A DNA stretch of 64,000 nucleotides from Bacteroidaceae bacterium. Its GTDB lineage: Bacteria > Bacteroidota > Bacteroidia > Bacteroidales > Bacteroidaceae. Under the pieces are notes generated by a model, which saw only the letters and a list, made by a program, of their open reading frames with translations, made no database searches and was not told where the DNA came from. Made by a program: the position numbers and the translations under genes. Position 1 is the first letter of the stretch; each line of letters opens with the position of its first letter. Positions 8,963 through 18,944 of this stretch are shown piece by piece. The DNA lies in the NCBI GenBank assembly GCA_024698925.1, contig JAILQO010000057.1, positions 25,768 through 89,767 on the forward strand. Direction: 5' to 3'.

Positions 8963-10219
8963 ATGCTATTGATACCTCTCATATACTTTATTCTGACGAC
9001 CATCTATTTCTACCGAATGCATGGTCATCTGAATTTGGACGTAGCTGCTTCTTTCGTCTTGGCCGCAATATCTTTCTTTGCCATTCTGATAGACGTGAAT
9101 GATTTATATGGTAAATATGGCATCAACGAGGACTCGGTAAATCTCTTTACGGTTGTATTGTTTTGTCTCCAATGGACGCTCGTCTTGATTCCGTTGAATG
9201 TGCTATCTTCCATCCCGTTGAAACAACATGACTCTTTGAAGACACCACTTCTTTACGGACTGACGATAGTTGTGATCATAGCTTCTATTGTCATGATTGC
9301 CAACAGTATTACAGATATACGTGATGCCCTCATCATGGATATGATAGACAACTATAAGACAAACGCTGCATTACGTTCTATCGGAGGTCAGGAAGAGAAG
9401 AGCAGTTTCATGATTTTCATAGCTTCTATTTTAACCAGTAATCCTTTTCCCACATTGGCGCTGTTCTTGTGGTTCTATCTGACTGCTTTCCGTTCGGGCA
9501 ATGTCGTGCTCCGTGTTGGATTATTGGGGGCTTCTATTGTCCAGGCGGTGCTCTCCATCATTGTTGCAGGACGTGCGGCCTTGATTTATTGGTTGTTAGA
9601 GTTCTTCTTGTTCTACTGCTATTTTTCGCAGTATTTCTCTGCCAAGATCCGTCGGACGATTACCATCGCATCAATGGCTATCGGGAGTGTCATCATCGCC
9701 CTGCTTTTCTCCATCACCATGTCGCGTTTTGGCGATGACTCCGGTGATAAGACGAATGACCCGTTAATGTCCCTGTACGGCTATGCTGGCCAGCAAGTCA
9801 ATAATTTCAGCACCATGATTATGGAAGGTGCTGATGCTCCATTCCAGATTACGCGTATCCTACCATTCACTGGGCGTGTTCTTACAGGACAGCATTTTGA
9901 CCTCATCGAACACTACGATAAAATCCATGCCGCTGTGAACATCCAAGCGAATGTATTCAGTACTTTTGGCGGTGAAGTCTATTTGGATCTTGGAGCATTC
10001 GGGTACATCATGATGCTCTTGCTGTTGGTGTTTATATCCTTGAAACTTAAGTTCAGTTGGGAGGAATTGTCCTTTCATCGCATCTTTGCCTTTGTCATCA
10101 TCGTGACATTCTTCAGCCGTGGCCTTTTTGCATGGCCATTTGTAGGGCAGACGTGTACGTTTGCGTTGGTCTTCTTCGTCATGTTTCATATATTATTTAA
10201 ATATGAATATAAGGTATGA
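8963..10219 (+). CDS. O-antigen/oligosaccharide repeat-unit polymerase (Wzy-like)
   Basis: Polytopic membrane protein in Wzy position; VVAGRAALIYWLLEFFLFY, FSTFGGEVYLDLGAFG. Confidence 0.75.
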   Translation: MLLIPLIYFILTTIYFYRMHGHLNLDVAASFVLAAISFFAILIDVNDLYGKYGINEDSVNLFTVVLFCLQWTLVLIPLNVLSSIPLKQHDSLKTPLLYGLTIVVIIASIVMIANSITDIRDALIMDMIDNYKTNAALRSIGGQEEKSSFMIFIASILTSNPFPTLALFLWFYLTAFRSGNVVLRVGLLGASIVQAVLSIIVAGRAALIYWLLEFFLFYCYFSQYFSAKIRRTITIASMAIGSVIIALLFSITMSRFGDDSGDKTNDPLMSLYGYAGQQVNNFSTMIMEGADAPFQITRILPFTGRVLTGQHFDLIEHYDKIHAAVNIQANVFSTFGGEVYLDLGAFGYIMMLLLLVFISLKLKFSWEELSFHRIFAFVIIVTFFSRGLFAWPFVGQTCTFALVFFVMFHILFKYEYKV

Positions 10220-11121
10220 GTCAGCTATTTGCCATCATCGTTACTTATAATGCGATGCACCGCGGTTGGATTGACCGGTGCATGAAGAGTCTGGCAGAGA
10301 GTACGGTGCCTATAGTGCCTATCATCATTGATAACGGTTCTACAGATGGCACTCGCGACCATGTACCAGCTGCTTACCCTGATGCTGTGTGGTTACCACA
10401 GGAACGTAACCTCGGTTTTGGGCAGGCTAACAATGTGGGACTTCGCTATGCGATGGAGCACAATGCTGATTATGTCTTGCTGCTGAATCAAGATGCAGCC
10501 CTTGAAACCGATGCGTTGGAGAAGATGCTGGCCGTCAGCGATGGTGAGTCACTGCTCTCGCCTTTGCATCTCAATGGCGATGGCACACGCATAGACGAGA
10601 TGTTCCGTATCTCGCTCCGCGAGGCTCATAACTTGATGAACGATGATATGCTCATTCGTCAGACTTTGGCACCATGCTATGAGACGGGAGAGATATGTGC
10701 TGCCTGTTGGCTGATGCCTGCAACGCTCATCCGAAAGATAGGCGGATTCAATCCACTTTTCTTCCATTACAGCGAAGACAACAACTACTATCATCGGATG
10801 CAATACCATGGTGTGAAGACCCTCCTTGTACCTAATACCTATATGTATCATGACCGACAGCTCCAAGGGAATATGCAGGCTTTTAATCGTAATCGCCTGC
10901 GCCGTGACCTGTTGCTCTCGGCGACGAACATCAATTGGTTGGCTGGTAAGCGCTGTGTCAGATGGTTGCGGACATTATATCGTTGTTACACACAGGATTT
11001 ACGCCAACACCAGTATGTTCCCGGTGCTTGGCTCCTGGAGATGTGTTGGCTATTATGCCATCTTTCGCGAATCTGTACATCGCGGAAGATTGAAAAGCGT
11101 GTAGGAATGGCTTGGCTTTAA
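10216..11121 (+). CDS. Glycosyltransferase family 2 (rhamnosyltransferase-like)
   Basis: AIIVTYNAMHRG, IIDNGSTDGTRDHV, NLGFGQANNVGLRYA. Confidence 0.9.
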   Translation: MSQLFAIIVTYNAMHRGWIDRCMKSLAESTVPIVPIIIDNGSTDGTRDHVPAAYPDAVWLPQERNLGFGQANNVGLRYAMEHNADYVLLLNQDAALETDALEKMLAVSDGESLLSPLHLNGDGTRIDEMFRISLREAHNLMNDDMLIRQTLAPCYETGEICAACWLMPATLIRKIGGFNPLFFHYSEDNNYYHRMQYHGVKTLLVPNTYMYHDRQLQGNMQAFNRNRLRRDLLLSATNINWLAGKRCVRWLRTLYRCYTQDLRQHQYVPGAWLLEMCWLLCHLSRICTSRKIEKRVGMAWL

Positions 11122-11133
11122 TCTTTGTAGCGT

Positions 11134-12300
11134 ATGAATGTCGCCTATATCCTCAGTTCTGCAAAAGCACTTGGAGGTGCAAGCAAGGCTTTCAAGACGA
11201 TGCTTACGGGCTTGATGCAGAAGGGCGTGCGCCCAGTTATTGTCATGCCGGAGGAGGGCCCCATGTGTGAATGGTGTCGGGAGAGAAACATTCCTTTCCT
11301 TGTTACGACATTCCGCTTTGCCACCTATCCTCGGTGGAAAACGCCAAAGGACTGGCTGCTGTTTGTTCCACGTCTGTTAGCGCGGCTATGGGTGAACGGG
11401 AAATCTGTACGTTTTCTGGCTCGAGAACTAAGAGCGCGGCATATTGAGCTGATACATACAAACGTAGGTGTCGTGGATATCGGATATGGGGTGGCCCGTA
11501 GATTGGGCGCTCCCCACATTTATCATATCCGAGAGTATGCAGATTTGGATTTTGATTTTCATTATTTCCCTTCGAAACGACGTTTTCGTAACCAGCTGTC
11601 TTCGTCTTCTGTCTATTCAATATGTATCACGCGCGGCATTCAGCGTTACCATGGTCTGGAACAGTCGCTGCGTTCTCGCGTTATTTACGATGGCATCCGT
11701 TCCGCGATGGCTACAAGTCCACCGGCCTCGCAAGGAGATTACTTTCTTTATGCAGGGCGTATAGAGCACACCAAGGGACTTGATATTCTGCTGCAGGCTT
11801 ATGACCTCTGCCGTGAACGTGGAATACAGTTACCCCCTCTATGGGTGGCAGGACGTGTGGCAGAGATCGGTTATATGGAAGATATGCAGACCTTTGTTCA
11901 AGTGCATCACTTGCAGGAAGTTGTACACTTTTTGGGTGAACGCCCCGATATTGAGGCCTTGATGCAAAAGGCACGAGCCTTGATAGTGCCTTCGCGTTAT
12001 GAAGGCTTTGGCTTGTGTATGCCGGAAGCGATGTTCACGGGCTGCCCCGTCATTGCTCATGATACCGCGGGTACTCACGAACAACTTGACAATGGCTTGC
12101 GGATGACAGACGAAGAGATTGCCTATCGCTTTTCGTCGCCTGAGCAATTAGCCAAGTGTATGGAGCTACTCCTGTGTGCATCTCCAGATGTGCTATCGGC
12201 TATGACTACGCGTGCGTTCAACGTAGTGAACCAATTATATACATCCGAAGCACATTGTGAAAAAGTTTTCCGTTTCTATCAAGATATATTGAACAAATAA
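11134..12300 (+). CDS. Glycosyltransferase family 4
   Basis: YAGRIEHTKGLDILLQAY, VPSRYEGFGLCMPEAMFTGCPVIA. Confidence 0.93.
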   Translation: MNVAYILSSAKALGGASKAFKTMLTGLMQKGVRPVIVMPEEGPMCEWCRERNIPFLVTTFRFATYPRWKTPKDWLLFVPRLLARLWVNGKSVRFLARELRARHIELIHTNVGVVDIGYGVARRLGAPHIYHIREYADLDFDFHYFPSKRRFRNQLSSSSVYSICITRGIQRYHGLEQSLRSRVIYDGIRSAMATSPPASQGDYFLYAGRIEHTKGLDILLQAYDLCRERGIQLPPLWVAGRVAEIGYMEDMQTFVQVHHLQEVVHFLGERPDIEALMQKARALIVPSRYEGFGLCMPEAMFTGCPVIAHDTAGTHEQLDNGLRMTDEEIAYRFSSPEQLAKCMELLLCASPDVLSAMTTRAFNVVNQLYTSEAHCEKVFRFYQDILNK

Positions 12301-12312
12301 AACTGGCAGCCA

Positions 12313-12942
12313 ATGAAAATCATGAAGAATATTATTGCTACTCTCGGCGACGTGACCCATTGGGTTATCAACCTGCGTATTGTACAGGTTTTACAGATGT
12401 CGAAGAAGGTATTCTATTCCGCATGGGTTCAACGTGAATTCCAGCAGTGTGGACGAGATTGTGAGTTCGGAGGCTTCTCTATCTTGCGTGGTGCCAAACA
12501 CATACGTCTAGGCCGCAATCTATATATTGGCAAGGACGTGGTTTGGGAAGTTTTTGATGAGTTCCATGACCAGTCTTTTACGCCGTCGCTGTCCTTTGGT
12601 GATGGCTCTTCCTTCGGTGATGCCGGACATATCTCCTGTATCAATCGTGTTTCCATCGGCAATGGAGTGCGCATTGGACGTAAGGTCTTCATCACAGACA
12701 ATAGTCATGGCGCTTCGGATCGTGCGTTGCTTGACACGGCGCCCAATCTCCGCCCATTGGTCAGCAAAGGACCAGTGGTAATCGAAGATTGTGCATGGAT
12801 TGGCGAAATGGCTTGTATCATGCCAGGCGTGACCATCGGACGAGGTGCCATCGTAGGTGCTAGTGCCGTGGTTACACATGATGTGCCGCCTTATACGTTG
12901 GTGGCGGGCAATCCTGCACGAATTGTGAAACGAATAGACTAA
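12313..12942 (+). CDS. Left-handed beta-helix acyltransferase (maltose/galactoside O-acetyltransferase-like)
   Basis: Hexapeptide repeats VVIEDCAWIGEMACIMPGVTIGRGAIVGASAVVTHDVPPYTLVAGNPARIVKR. Confidence 0.92.
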   Translation: MKIMKNIIATLGDVTHWVINLRIVQVLQMSKKVFYSAWVQREFQQCGRDCEFGGFSILRGAKHIRLGRNLYIGKDVVWEVFDEFHDQSFTPSLSFGDGSSFGDAGHISCINRVSIGNGVRIGRKVFITDNSHGASDRALLDTAPNLRPLVSKGPVVIEDCAWIGEMACIMPGVTIGRGAIVGASAVVTHDVPPYTLVAGNPARIVKRID

Positions 12943-12950
12943 GAAGGCGT

Positions 12951-13940
12951 ATGTGGAGGCGTTATTTCCGCTTATTCTTGTTGGCCTGTTGGGGAGCCCA
13001 ATCATGCGTCAGTTTAATCGCCTGTGCTGACGATGATGAGTTGCATATTGCCGGCTTGGAGTGGATTTTGGAACAAAATGCCAACAGACCCCCAAACGCC
13101 AATGCCTATTTCCAAAACCATCCATTACCGATAGGGCAGAGTCATTTACGTGTATTGGCCATCGGAAACAGCTTTTCGTCGGATGCATTATGTTATGTCT
13201 GCAAGATATTGTCAAATCTGGGTGTTGATTCAGATTCCTATTCTGTTTATGGTGCCTCCCATAATGCCGCAACTTTGGAGCATTGGTGTGAGGTAGCATC
13301 CCAAAATTCAATGGTGGAACTCACCCATTTTGGCGGAGCGAAAATGCCTGTCGAACAGGGGACGCTTCCAGAAATCCTGATGCAGCAGTGGGATGTCATC
13401 ATCTTGCTGCAGTATTCATACGATGCCGTCAAATATGACACCTTTAATCCCTGGCTGCACCAATTGATAGACTTGATTCTGCAATATTGTCCCAATCCCA
13501 ATATCACATTGGCATGGCAGATGCCATGGTCTTACAATGATACTTTTATCACCGACTACTCCAATTATGAGCGTTGGCTTTTGATTTCTTTAGCAGTTCA
13601 GGAGATGATGTGGAACGATGGTATCGATATCATCATTCCGGTGGGTACAGCCATTCAGAATGCTCGTGCTACCTCACTTAACTCCGAAAGTCAGCTTACG
13701 TCTGATGGATGGCATTTGGACCACGGCATCGGACGTTATATTGCAGCATGCACCTTGGTACAGGCTATCTTCGAGCCAGTCTTTGGCATCTCTGTTCTTG
13801 GAAATACTGCAATGCCGGATATGGGCGAACAATCCCCAAATCGCTATGTTTCTGTTCCTGTGACAGAAGATAATCGTTCAACATGCCAATCCTGTGCAGT
13901 TAATGCTGTGTTGCATCCCTTTAAGGTAACTATTTTATAA
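12951..13940 (+). CDS. DUF4886-like (SGNH-fold) exported protein
   Basis: LRVLAIGNSFSSDALCYV near the N-terminus and DGWHLDHGIGRYIAACTLVQAIF near the C-terminus. Confidence 0.8.
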   Translation: MWRRYFRLFLLACWGAQSCVSLIACADDDELHIAGLEWILEQNANRPPNANAYFQNHPLPIGQSHLRVLAIGNSFSSDALCYVCKILSNLGVDSDSYSVYGASHNAATLEHWCEVASQNSMVELTHFGGAKMPVEQGTLPEILMQQWDVIILLQYSYDAVKYDTFNPWLHQLIDLILQYCPNPNITLAWQMPWSYNDTFITDYSNYERWLLISLAVQEMMWNDGIDIIIPVGTAIQNARATSLNSESQLTSDGWHLDHGIGRYIAACTLVQAIFEPVFGISVLGNTAMPDMGEQSPNRYVSVPVTEDNRSTCQSCAVNAVLHPFKVTIL

Positions 13941-15714
13941 GGATTTTCTTGCCACTCACGATGTTAATGCCTTTCTGTAAATGGCGGAGTCGTTGGCCAG
14001 ACATATTATAAATAACGTGAGGAGCCGTTGGCGAGATATGATTTCCTGCAATATGCAATGGCGCCTCAAAGTCAAATAATAGGTCAATGAGCTCTGTTCT
14101 CCTGTTCACCCACTCAAAAACGCGCTCCAAACTATCTGTGTAGCCAAGTTGGGCATAGGGTCGGACACCGCGGGTTTCAGTAGTCGCTGTCCATATGCGT
14201 TCTGCTGCCTTACATTTGTCACCTGCAAGGTATGTGGTACTATCATTATAATCTGGTAATTTTGAGTACCCACTCCAGTCGTCGCTCGTCGTCCATGTTT
14301 CGTTACATATGGTCTGTCCGATGCACTTGCAGTCTGGCCATTTTTGCCATTCCATATTGTATGACGGTTGTCCGATGCGGTTACACCACTTCTTTAATAA
14401 GGACTTGACGTTGGTGGTAGAGAACACTCCAGACATACGTAGTTCTGCATAGCGCTCTTTAAGATCTTCCCAATAGTACTTACGGAGATAGTCGATAGGT
14501 GCACGGCTGGAGATGAAGCTATAGTTCCCCCATTCATAATTCCATTCCGGCGGTATAATAAAGTTGCCGGAGGCATGGTTCCCGAAGGTACAGTCCAAAT
14601 CGTAAGGGGCAACAAACCATTTGGTACCGTCATAGGTGAACCACTGCCAATTCTTCCAGAATCCGTCATAGTTGTTGACATAGTAAGAAAAACAGACGTA
14701 ATCAATCAATGAGGGAATGTCGAAACGTTGCTGCATTTCAGCTCGAATGACTTCGGCTGTGGCTCCAGTACGCTCCAGCGCAGCGAGGTCTCTTGAAAAC
14801 TTGCTGAAAGCCTTGATGTAACGTTTCACACTGGCACTACGTTCTTTGGCCGCTTTTACACGCTCTGAATCTTCCGGTAAATCATAGAAATCAGAGGTCT
14901 CATCCATCAGCTCCTGTGGATTGTCGCCGTCATAAGGCTGTCCATCCATGCAGTAGAGCCCTTTGGGATTGCGGATTTCAAATTGTGTCCAGTCGAGATA
15001 GTTTCCCCAGAAGAGTCTGTCCTCAAAATTTCCGTCCAAATGAATATGCTCTGTTACATCTTTCTGTTGGTTCATGTTATTACGATCTTTCTTCAGCTGC
15101 CACGTATAAATGCCGTAGAACTCGCCATTTATATAGACAAGGCATGGAAAACCGTCAGGGTAGCATCTGGCTAATGGGTTGGCAGACGAGTGTATGGCAC
15201 GTCCCCACATCGGACCACGATCGGCTTGTGTCTGATGGAACAACTGATAGGCTACACATCCTACACCCCGGAAGAAGTCTATATAATAGGCTTTGAAATG
15301 AAATACATCTTGGTCAACCCAGTCGCCGATGGCAAATGTAGGAGTCTCTGATTCAGAAGCAGAGAAATCAGCCTTAAAGTTCCTTTTCACAAACCCAAGT
15401 GATGAGTTCCCTTGTGCGCTTATGTAGGCTCGCTTCCGAAAAAAATTACCCAATCCATCGTAAATATCCATCCAAGCAGTTAACTGTTTGTTCTTTCGGC
15501 GGGGCAAATCGTCAATACCAGTAATATTGATATAGGCGCAGGATGGTTGGGCAATTTTGATATAAGTAGAATCACTCCAGTCCCGAAGTGATGCCTGGGA
15601 TATATGTTTGTCTTGGAGCAAGATCTCGAATGGAGTCTGTGCGTCCCCTGATATCGGCCGGACAAATGGCAGGACAAGAAACAATAGTATGACTTGAACT
15701 CTAACAGAATACAT
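13930..15714 (-). CDS. CotH-family kinase-like secreted protein with C-terminal sorting-like domain
   Basis: AQGNSSLGFVKRNFKADF, CLVYINGEFYGIYTWQLKKDRNNMNQ, WFVAPYDLDCTFG; ORF extends to 15792 but signal peptide MYSVRVQVILLFLVLPF starts at 15714. Confidence 0.85.
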   Translation of the reverse strand: MYSVRVQVILLFLVLPFVRPISGDAQTPFEILLQDKHISQASLRDWSDSTYIKIAQPSCAYINITGIDDLPRRKNKQLTAWMDIYDGLGNFFRKRAYISAQGNSSLGFVKRNFKADFSASESETPTFAIGDWVDQDVFHFKAYYIDFFRGVGCVAYQLFHQTQADRGPMWGRAIHSSANPLARCYPDGFPCLVYINGEFYGIYTWQLKKDRNNMNQQKDVTEHIHLDGNFEDRLFWGNYLDWTQFEIRNPKGLYCMDGQPYDGDNPQELMDETSDFYDLPEDSERVKAAKERSASVKRYIKAFSKFSRDLAALERTGATAEVIRAEMQQRFDIPSLIDYVCFSYYVNNYDGFWKNWQWFTYDGTKWFVAPYDLDCTFGNHASGNFIIPPEWNYEWGNYSFISSRAPIDYLRKYYWEDLKERYAELRMSGVFSTTNVKSLLKKWCNRIGQPSYNMEWQKWPDCKCIGQTICNETWTTSDDWSGYSKLPDYNDSTTYLAGDKCKAAERIWTATTETRGVRPYAQLGYTDSLERVFEWVNRRTELIDLLFDFEAPLHIAGNHISPTAPHVIYNMSGQRLRHLQKGINIVSGKKILIK

Positions 15715-15875
15715 TTTATCCCAATCCATGGGCTCGCGTACATTTCTATGATGCGACAAAAGTAGTGATTCTCCTGCACATAGCCAAATCATTCTTTAAT
15801 TTTTTAGCGATGACCATTAGGATTGTGCCGTCAGGTGCTAATGCGCTACTTTTTTCAAAAGAAAGTTCACTTTTT

Positions 15876-15906
15876 TTTGCCACACCAAATGAAAGCATTA
15901 TCTTTG
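15876..15906 (+). promoter_or_regulatory. Bacteroidetes housekeeping promoter (TTTG-N19-TATCTTTG)
   Basis: TTTG at 15876-15879, TATCTTTG at 15899-15906, 17 bp before the WbsX-like start. Confidence 0.7.
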
Positions 15907-15922
15907 TGGCGAAAAACAGACA

Positions 15923-17092
15923 ATGATGAAAAAATCAGCCAAAGCAAGGGTCATTGCATATTATCTTCCACAGTTTCATCCCATCCCGGAGAATGACGCT
16001 GCGTGGGGTAGGGGATTTACGGAATGGACAAATGTTGCCAAGGCGCGTCCGCTGTTCCGTGGCCACTATCAACCGCGTATTCCCGCAGACTTAGGGTTCT
16101 ATGATCTTCGACTACCCGAGATTCGGGAGCAGCAGGCTGAATTGGCACGTGAGGCTGGTATAGAAGGCTTTTGTTATTGGCATTATTGGTTTGGCGGCGG
16201 TAAAATGCTACTGCAACGACCTTTTGAAGAAGTCCTGTCCAGTGGCCGGCCGGACTTCCCGTTCTGCTTGTGCTGGGCCAACCATAGTTGGACGACAAAG
16301 ACTTGGAACAAGGATAGTAGCAAAGCGGAGGATACGATGATTGCAGAACAGCAATACCTGGGAGAGGAAGATGATATCGCCCATTTTGAGTATTGTCTGC
16401 CAGCGTTCAAGGATTCCAGGTATATCACGGTAGATGGAAAGCCAGTCTTCGGAATCTTTGAGCCGTTTCACCATCCCCATGCCAGGCAGTTCATGGAAAC
16501 ATGGCGCCGACTGGCTGCAGAGAATGGTCTTAAGGGAATCTATTTCTATGCCATTACACGCTCGGCTAATTTCAACCGCTTCATGCCAGATGGCACCGTT
16601 GGACGTGTGATGCCCAACCTAAAGAGTAGCGCGGATGATTATGAGGCGATGCTGGCTCAAGGCTATGACGCTTTGAATTCTACGGGCCAAGTACGTGCCG
16701 AGATGGCCTACTATAATAAATATGTCAATCTTGGCTTAATCGGTCTTCGCAAATATCTGCCGTTCATTCCTGCCACGCGTTTCAACTATTCACGTCTCAT
16801 TAAGAACTTTTTTGCACCTGAAGATACCTGGGAGAATGTGTTCCCAACGGTATTCCCTCAGTGGGACCGCAGTCCGCGTATTGGTAAAGCCGAAGGCGTC
16901 TATGTTCATGCTACGCCACAACACTTTGAGCAGCATATGCGCGATGCATTGCACACCGTGGAAAAGAAGGAACCAGATCATCGTATCATCTTTCTACGTT
17001 CATGGAATGAGTGGGCAGAAGGTAATTATGTGGAGCCGGATCTGCGATATGGTCATGGATTCCTCGAGGCGATTAAGAATGTCATTTTATAG
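15923..17092 (+). CDS. WbsX-like glycosyltransferase / glycan-associated hydrolase-fold protein
   Basis: RVIAYYLPQFHPIPENDAAWGRGFTEWTNVAKARPLFRGHYQPRIP...GFCYWHYWFGGG...RSWNEWAEGNYVEPD. Confidence 0.93.
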   Translation: MMKKSAKARVIAYYLPQFHPIPENDAAWGRGFTEWTNVAKARPLFRGHYQPRIPADLGFYDLRLPEIREQQAELAREAGIEGFCYWHYWFGGGKMLLQRPFEEVLSSGRPDFPFCLCWANHSWTTKTWNKDSSKAEDTMIAEQQYLGEEDDIAHFEYCLPAFKDSRYITVDGKPVFGIFEPFHHPHARQFMETWRRLAAENGLKGIYFYAITRSANFNRFMPDGTVGRVMPNLKSSADDYEAMLAQGYDALNSTGQVRAEMAYYNKYVNLGLIGLRKYLPFIPATRFNYSRLIKNFFAPEDTWENVFPTVFPQWDRSPRIGKAEGVYVHATPQHFEQHMRDALHTVEKKEPDHRIIFLRSWNEWAEGNYVEPDLRYGHGFLEAIKNVIL

Positions 17093-17100
17093 CTGAGCGC

Positions 17101-18087
17101 ATGGATCAGAAAGTTTCGGTCATTATCCCAGTTTATAATGCTGGTAAGTACCTGCGACGTTGTCTGGATTCTATCGTTAACCAGACCTATAAGCAGCTGG
17201 AAGTCATCTTGATTGATGATGGCTCCCAGGATGATAGCGCATCCATCTGCGAAGAGTATTGCAAGGACGTCCGTTTCCGTGTACTCCATAAGGAAAATGA
17301 AGGGCAGGCAAGGGCCAGGAATATCGGGCTTGATATTGCCACCGGTGAGTATATAGCTTTTGTGGATGGTGATGACCGTATTGCTCTTGATATGTTAGCC
17401 TATTGCGTGGGCTACATGGTGCAAGAGCAGACGGATGCGGTGCTCTTTGACTGCTTAATGAGCGAAGACTTAGAGACAGAGATTCCTAACATCGCAGAAC
17501 GCGTGCAGCATGTGTCGGGCAACGATATTTTGCGTTTCTATATGGAGGAATCCACACGCAACTCCAAACTCTATAGCCCTTGTCTCTGCCTATATCGTAA
17601 GGAAACGCTGGGAGATTTGCGTTTTCGTGAGGGCAAGATATACGAGGATATGGACTTTAAATACAAATACTTGAAGCGTTGTAGTTCCATCGTCGTTTCC
17701 AATCAGATCAAGTATTACTATTTTGTCTCTGGAGAAAGCACGGTTTCGGGCAAATTGCGCCGTAAGAACTTTGAGTTGCGCGAGGTCGATGAAATCATTT
17801 ACCGTCTCACGCAAGAGGAATCAGATTCCAGAGTCCGTTTTCTGGGTCAAGTAAGGCGCTCACGCACAGCATTCTCTCTACTTGGACGCATGGCACGTTA
17901 CGGTGTGCTTGAGTCGGAAATCAACGAGAAGGAAACGGCCTGTATCCTGCAAAAAGAATTGCGTCAGAATCTACCAACCCTGTTGCGTGCGCCTATTGGA
18001 TTCAAACGCAAAGTACTGGCGGTGCTGATGTCTGTCAGTTATCCTTTATCCAAATGGCTGATGGGACGGCAGAAAACAATCTATTAA
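17101..18087 (+). CDS. Glycosyltransferase family 2
   Basis: VSVIIPVYNAGKYLRRCLDSIVNQTYKQLEVILIDDGSQDDS...FVDGDD. Confidence 0.93.
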   Translation: MDQKVSVIIPVYNAGKYLRRCLDSIVNQTYKQLEVILIDDGSQDDSASICEEYCKDVRFRVLHKENEGQARARNIGLDIATGEYIAFVDGDDRIALDMLAYCVGYMVQEQTDAVLFDCLMSEDLETEIPNIAERVQHVSGNDILRFYMEESTRNSKLYSPCLCLYRKETLGDLRFREGKIYEDMDFKYKYLKRCSSIVVSNQIKYYYFVSGESTVSGKLRRKNFELREVDEIIYRLTQEESDSRVRFLGQVRRSRTAFSLLGRMARYGVLESEINEKETACILQKELRQNLPTLLRAPIGFKRKVLAVLMSVSYPLSKWLMGRQKTIY

Positions 18088-18108
18088 CAGGTATCAAAAC
18101 GAAATGTA

Positions 18109-18897
18109 GTGATGGTCTCGATCATTATTGTGGAATATCATAGTAGAGAAGAGGTGCGCTCTTGTGTGGAGGCGCTGCAACGACATTTGCGTGTTTCGTA
18201 CGAGGTGTTTATTTCTTCAAATTCTTGTTATGACGCTCAAACGCGGAAAGAGATTGGCAATACAGATGAACATATCCATTGGATTTTCAATCAACGAAAT
18301 GGAGGATTTGCCTATGCAATGAATGAGGGATTGCGTCGAGCGAAAGGCGATACCTTGTTAATCATGAACTCGGATTGTCTCCTAAACGATGATTTAGGAG
18401 AGATGATTGACTTCCTGCATCATCATCCCGAGATAGGGGCCATTGCACCACAGATGCGCGATGAAAAGGGGAATATTCAGGACACAGCGCGCCCATACGT
18501 TTCATTGTCACGCTTCCTCGTCCGGCAAATGAAGCGTGTGATTGGTCGTTCTGAGAGCGTTTTAGAAAATATGGACTACAGCCGTATACAAACGGTTGAT
18601 TGGCTCATCGGAGCCTTTATCATGGTCTCTCGCGAGGCGTATGAGCGCACTGGAGGATTGGATGATAACATGTTCATGTACGCCGAAGATCTTGATTGGT
18701 GTACACGCATTCGACAACAAGGTCTTGAAGTAGTGTACTACCCTCGTATGAAGGTCGTCTATAAAGGAACACGCCGTGCACGTTGGCATTGGAAGTATGC
18801 ACGAATCTTTATCCGTAGCCATGTTATCTATTGGCTTAAGTTCGGTTTTTTCTCAGGATACCCTCGAAAAAAGGTAATTTTTTATTCGGAAGATTAG
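18109..18897 (+). CDS. Glycosyltransferase family 2
   Basis: VSIIIVEYHSREEVRSC, NGGFAYAMNEGLRRAKGDTLLIMNSDC, YAEDLDWCTRIRQQG. Confidence 0.92.
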   Translation: MMVSIIIVEYHSREEVRSCVEALQRHLRVSYEVFISSNSCYDAQTRKEIGNTDEHIHWIFNQRNGGFAYAMNEGLRRAKGDTLLIMNSDCLLNDDLGEMIDFLHHHPEIGAIAPQMRDEKGNIQDTARPYVSLSRFLVRQMKRVIGRSESVLENMDYSRIQTVDWLIGAFIMVSREAYERTGGLDDNMFMYAEDLDWCTRIRQQGLEVVYYPRMKVVYKGTRRARWHWKYARIFIRSHVIYWLKFGFFSGYPRKKVIFYSED

Positions 18898-18944
18898 TTT
18901 TTAGTCCCATCATATAATAAAACCGTTAAATCTGCGTTATATAG

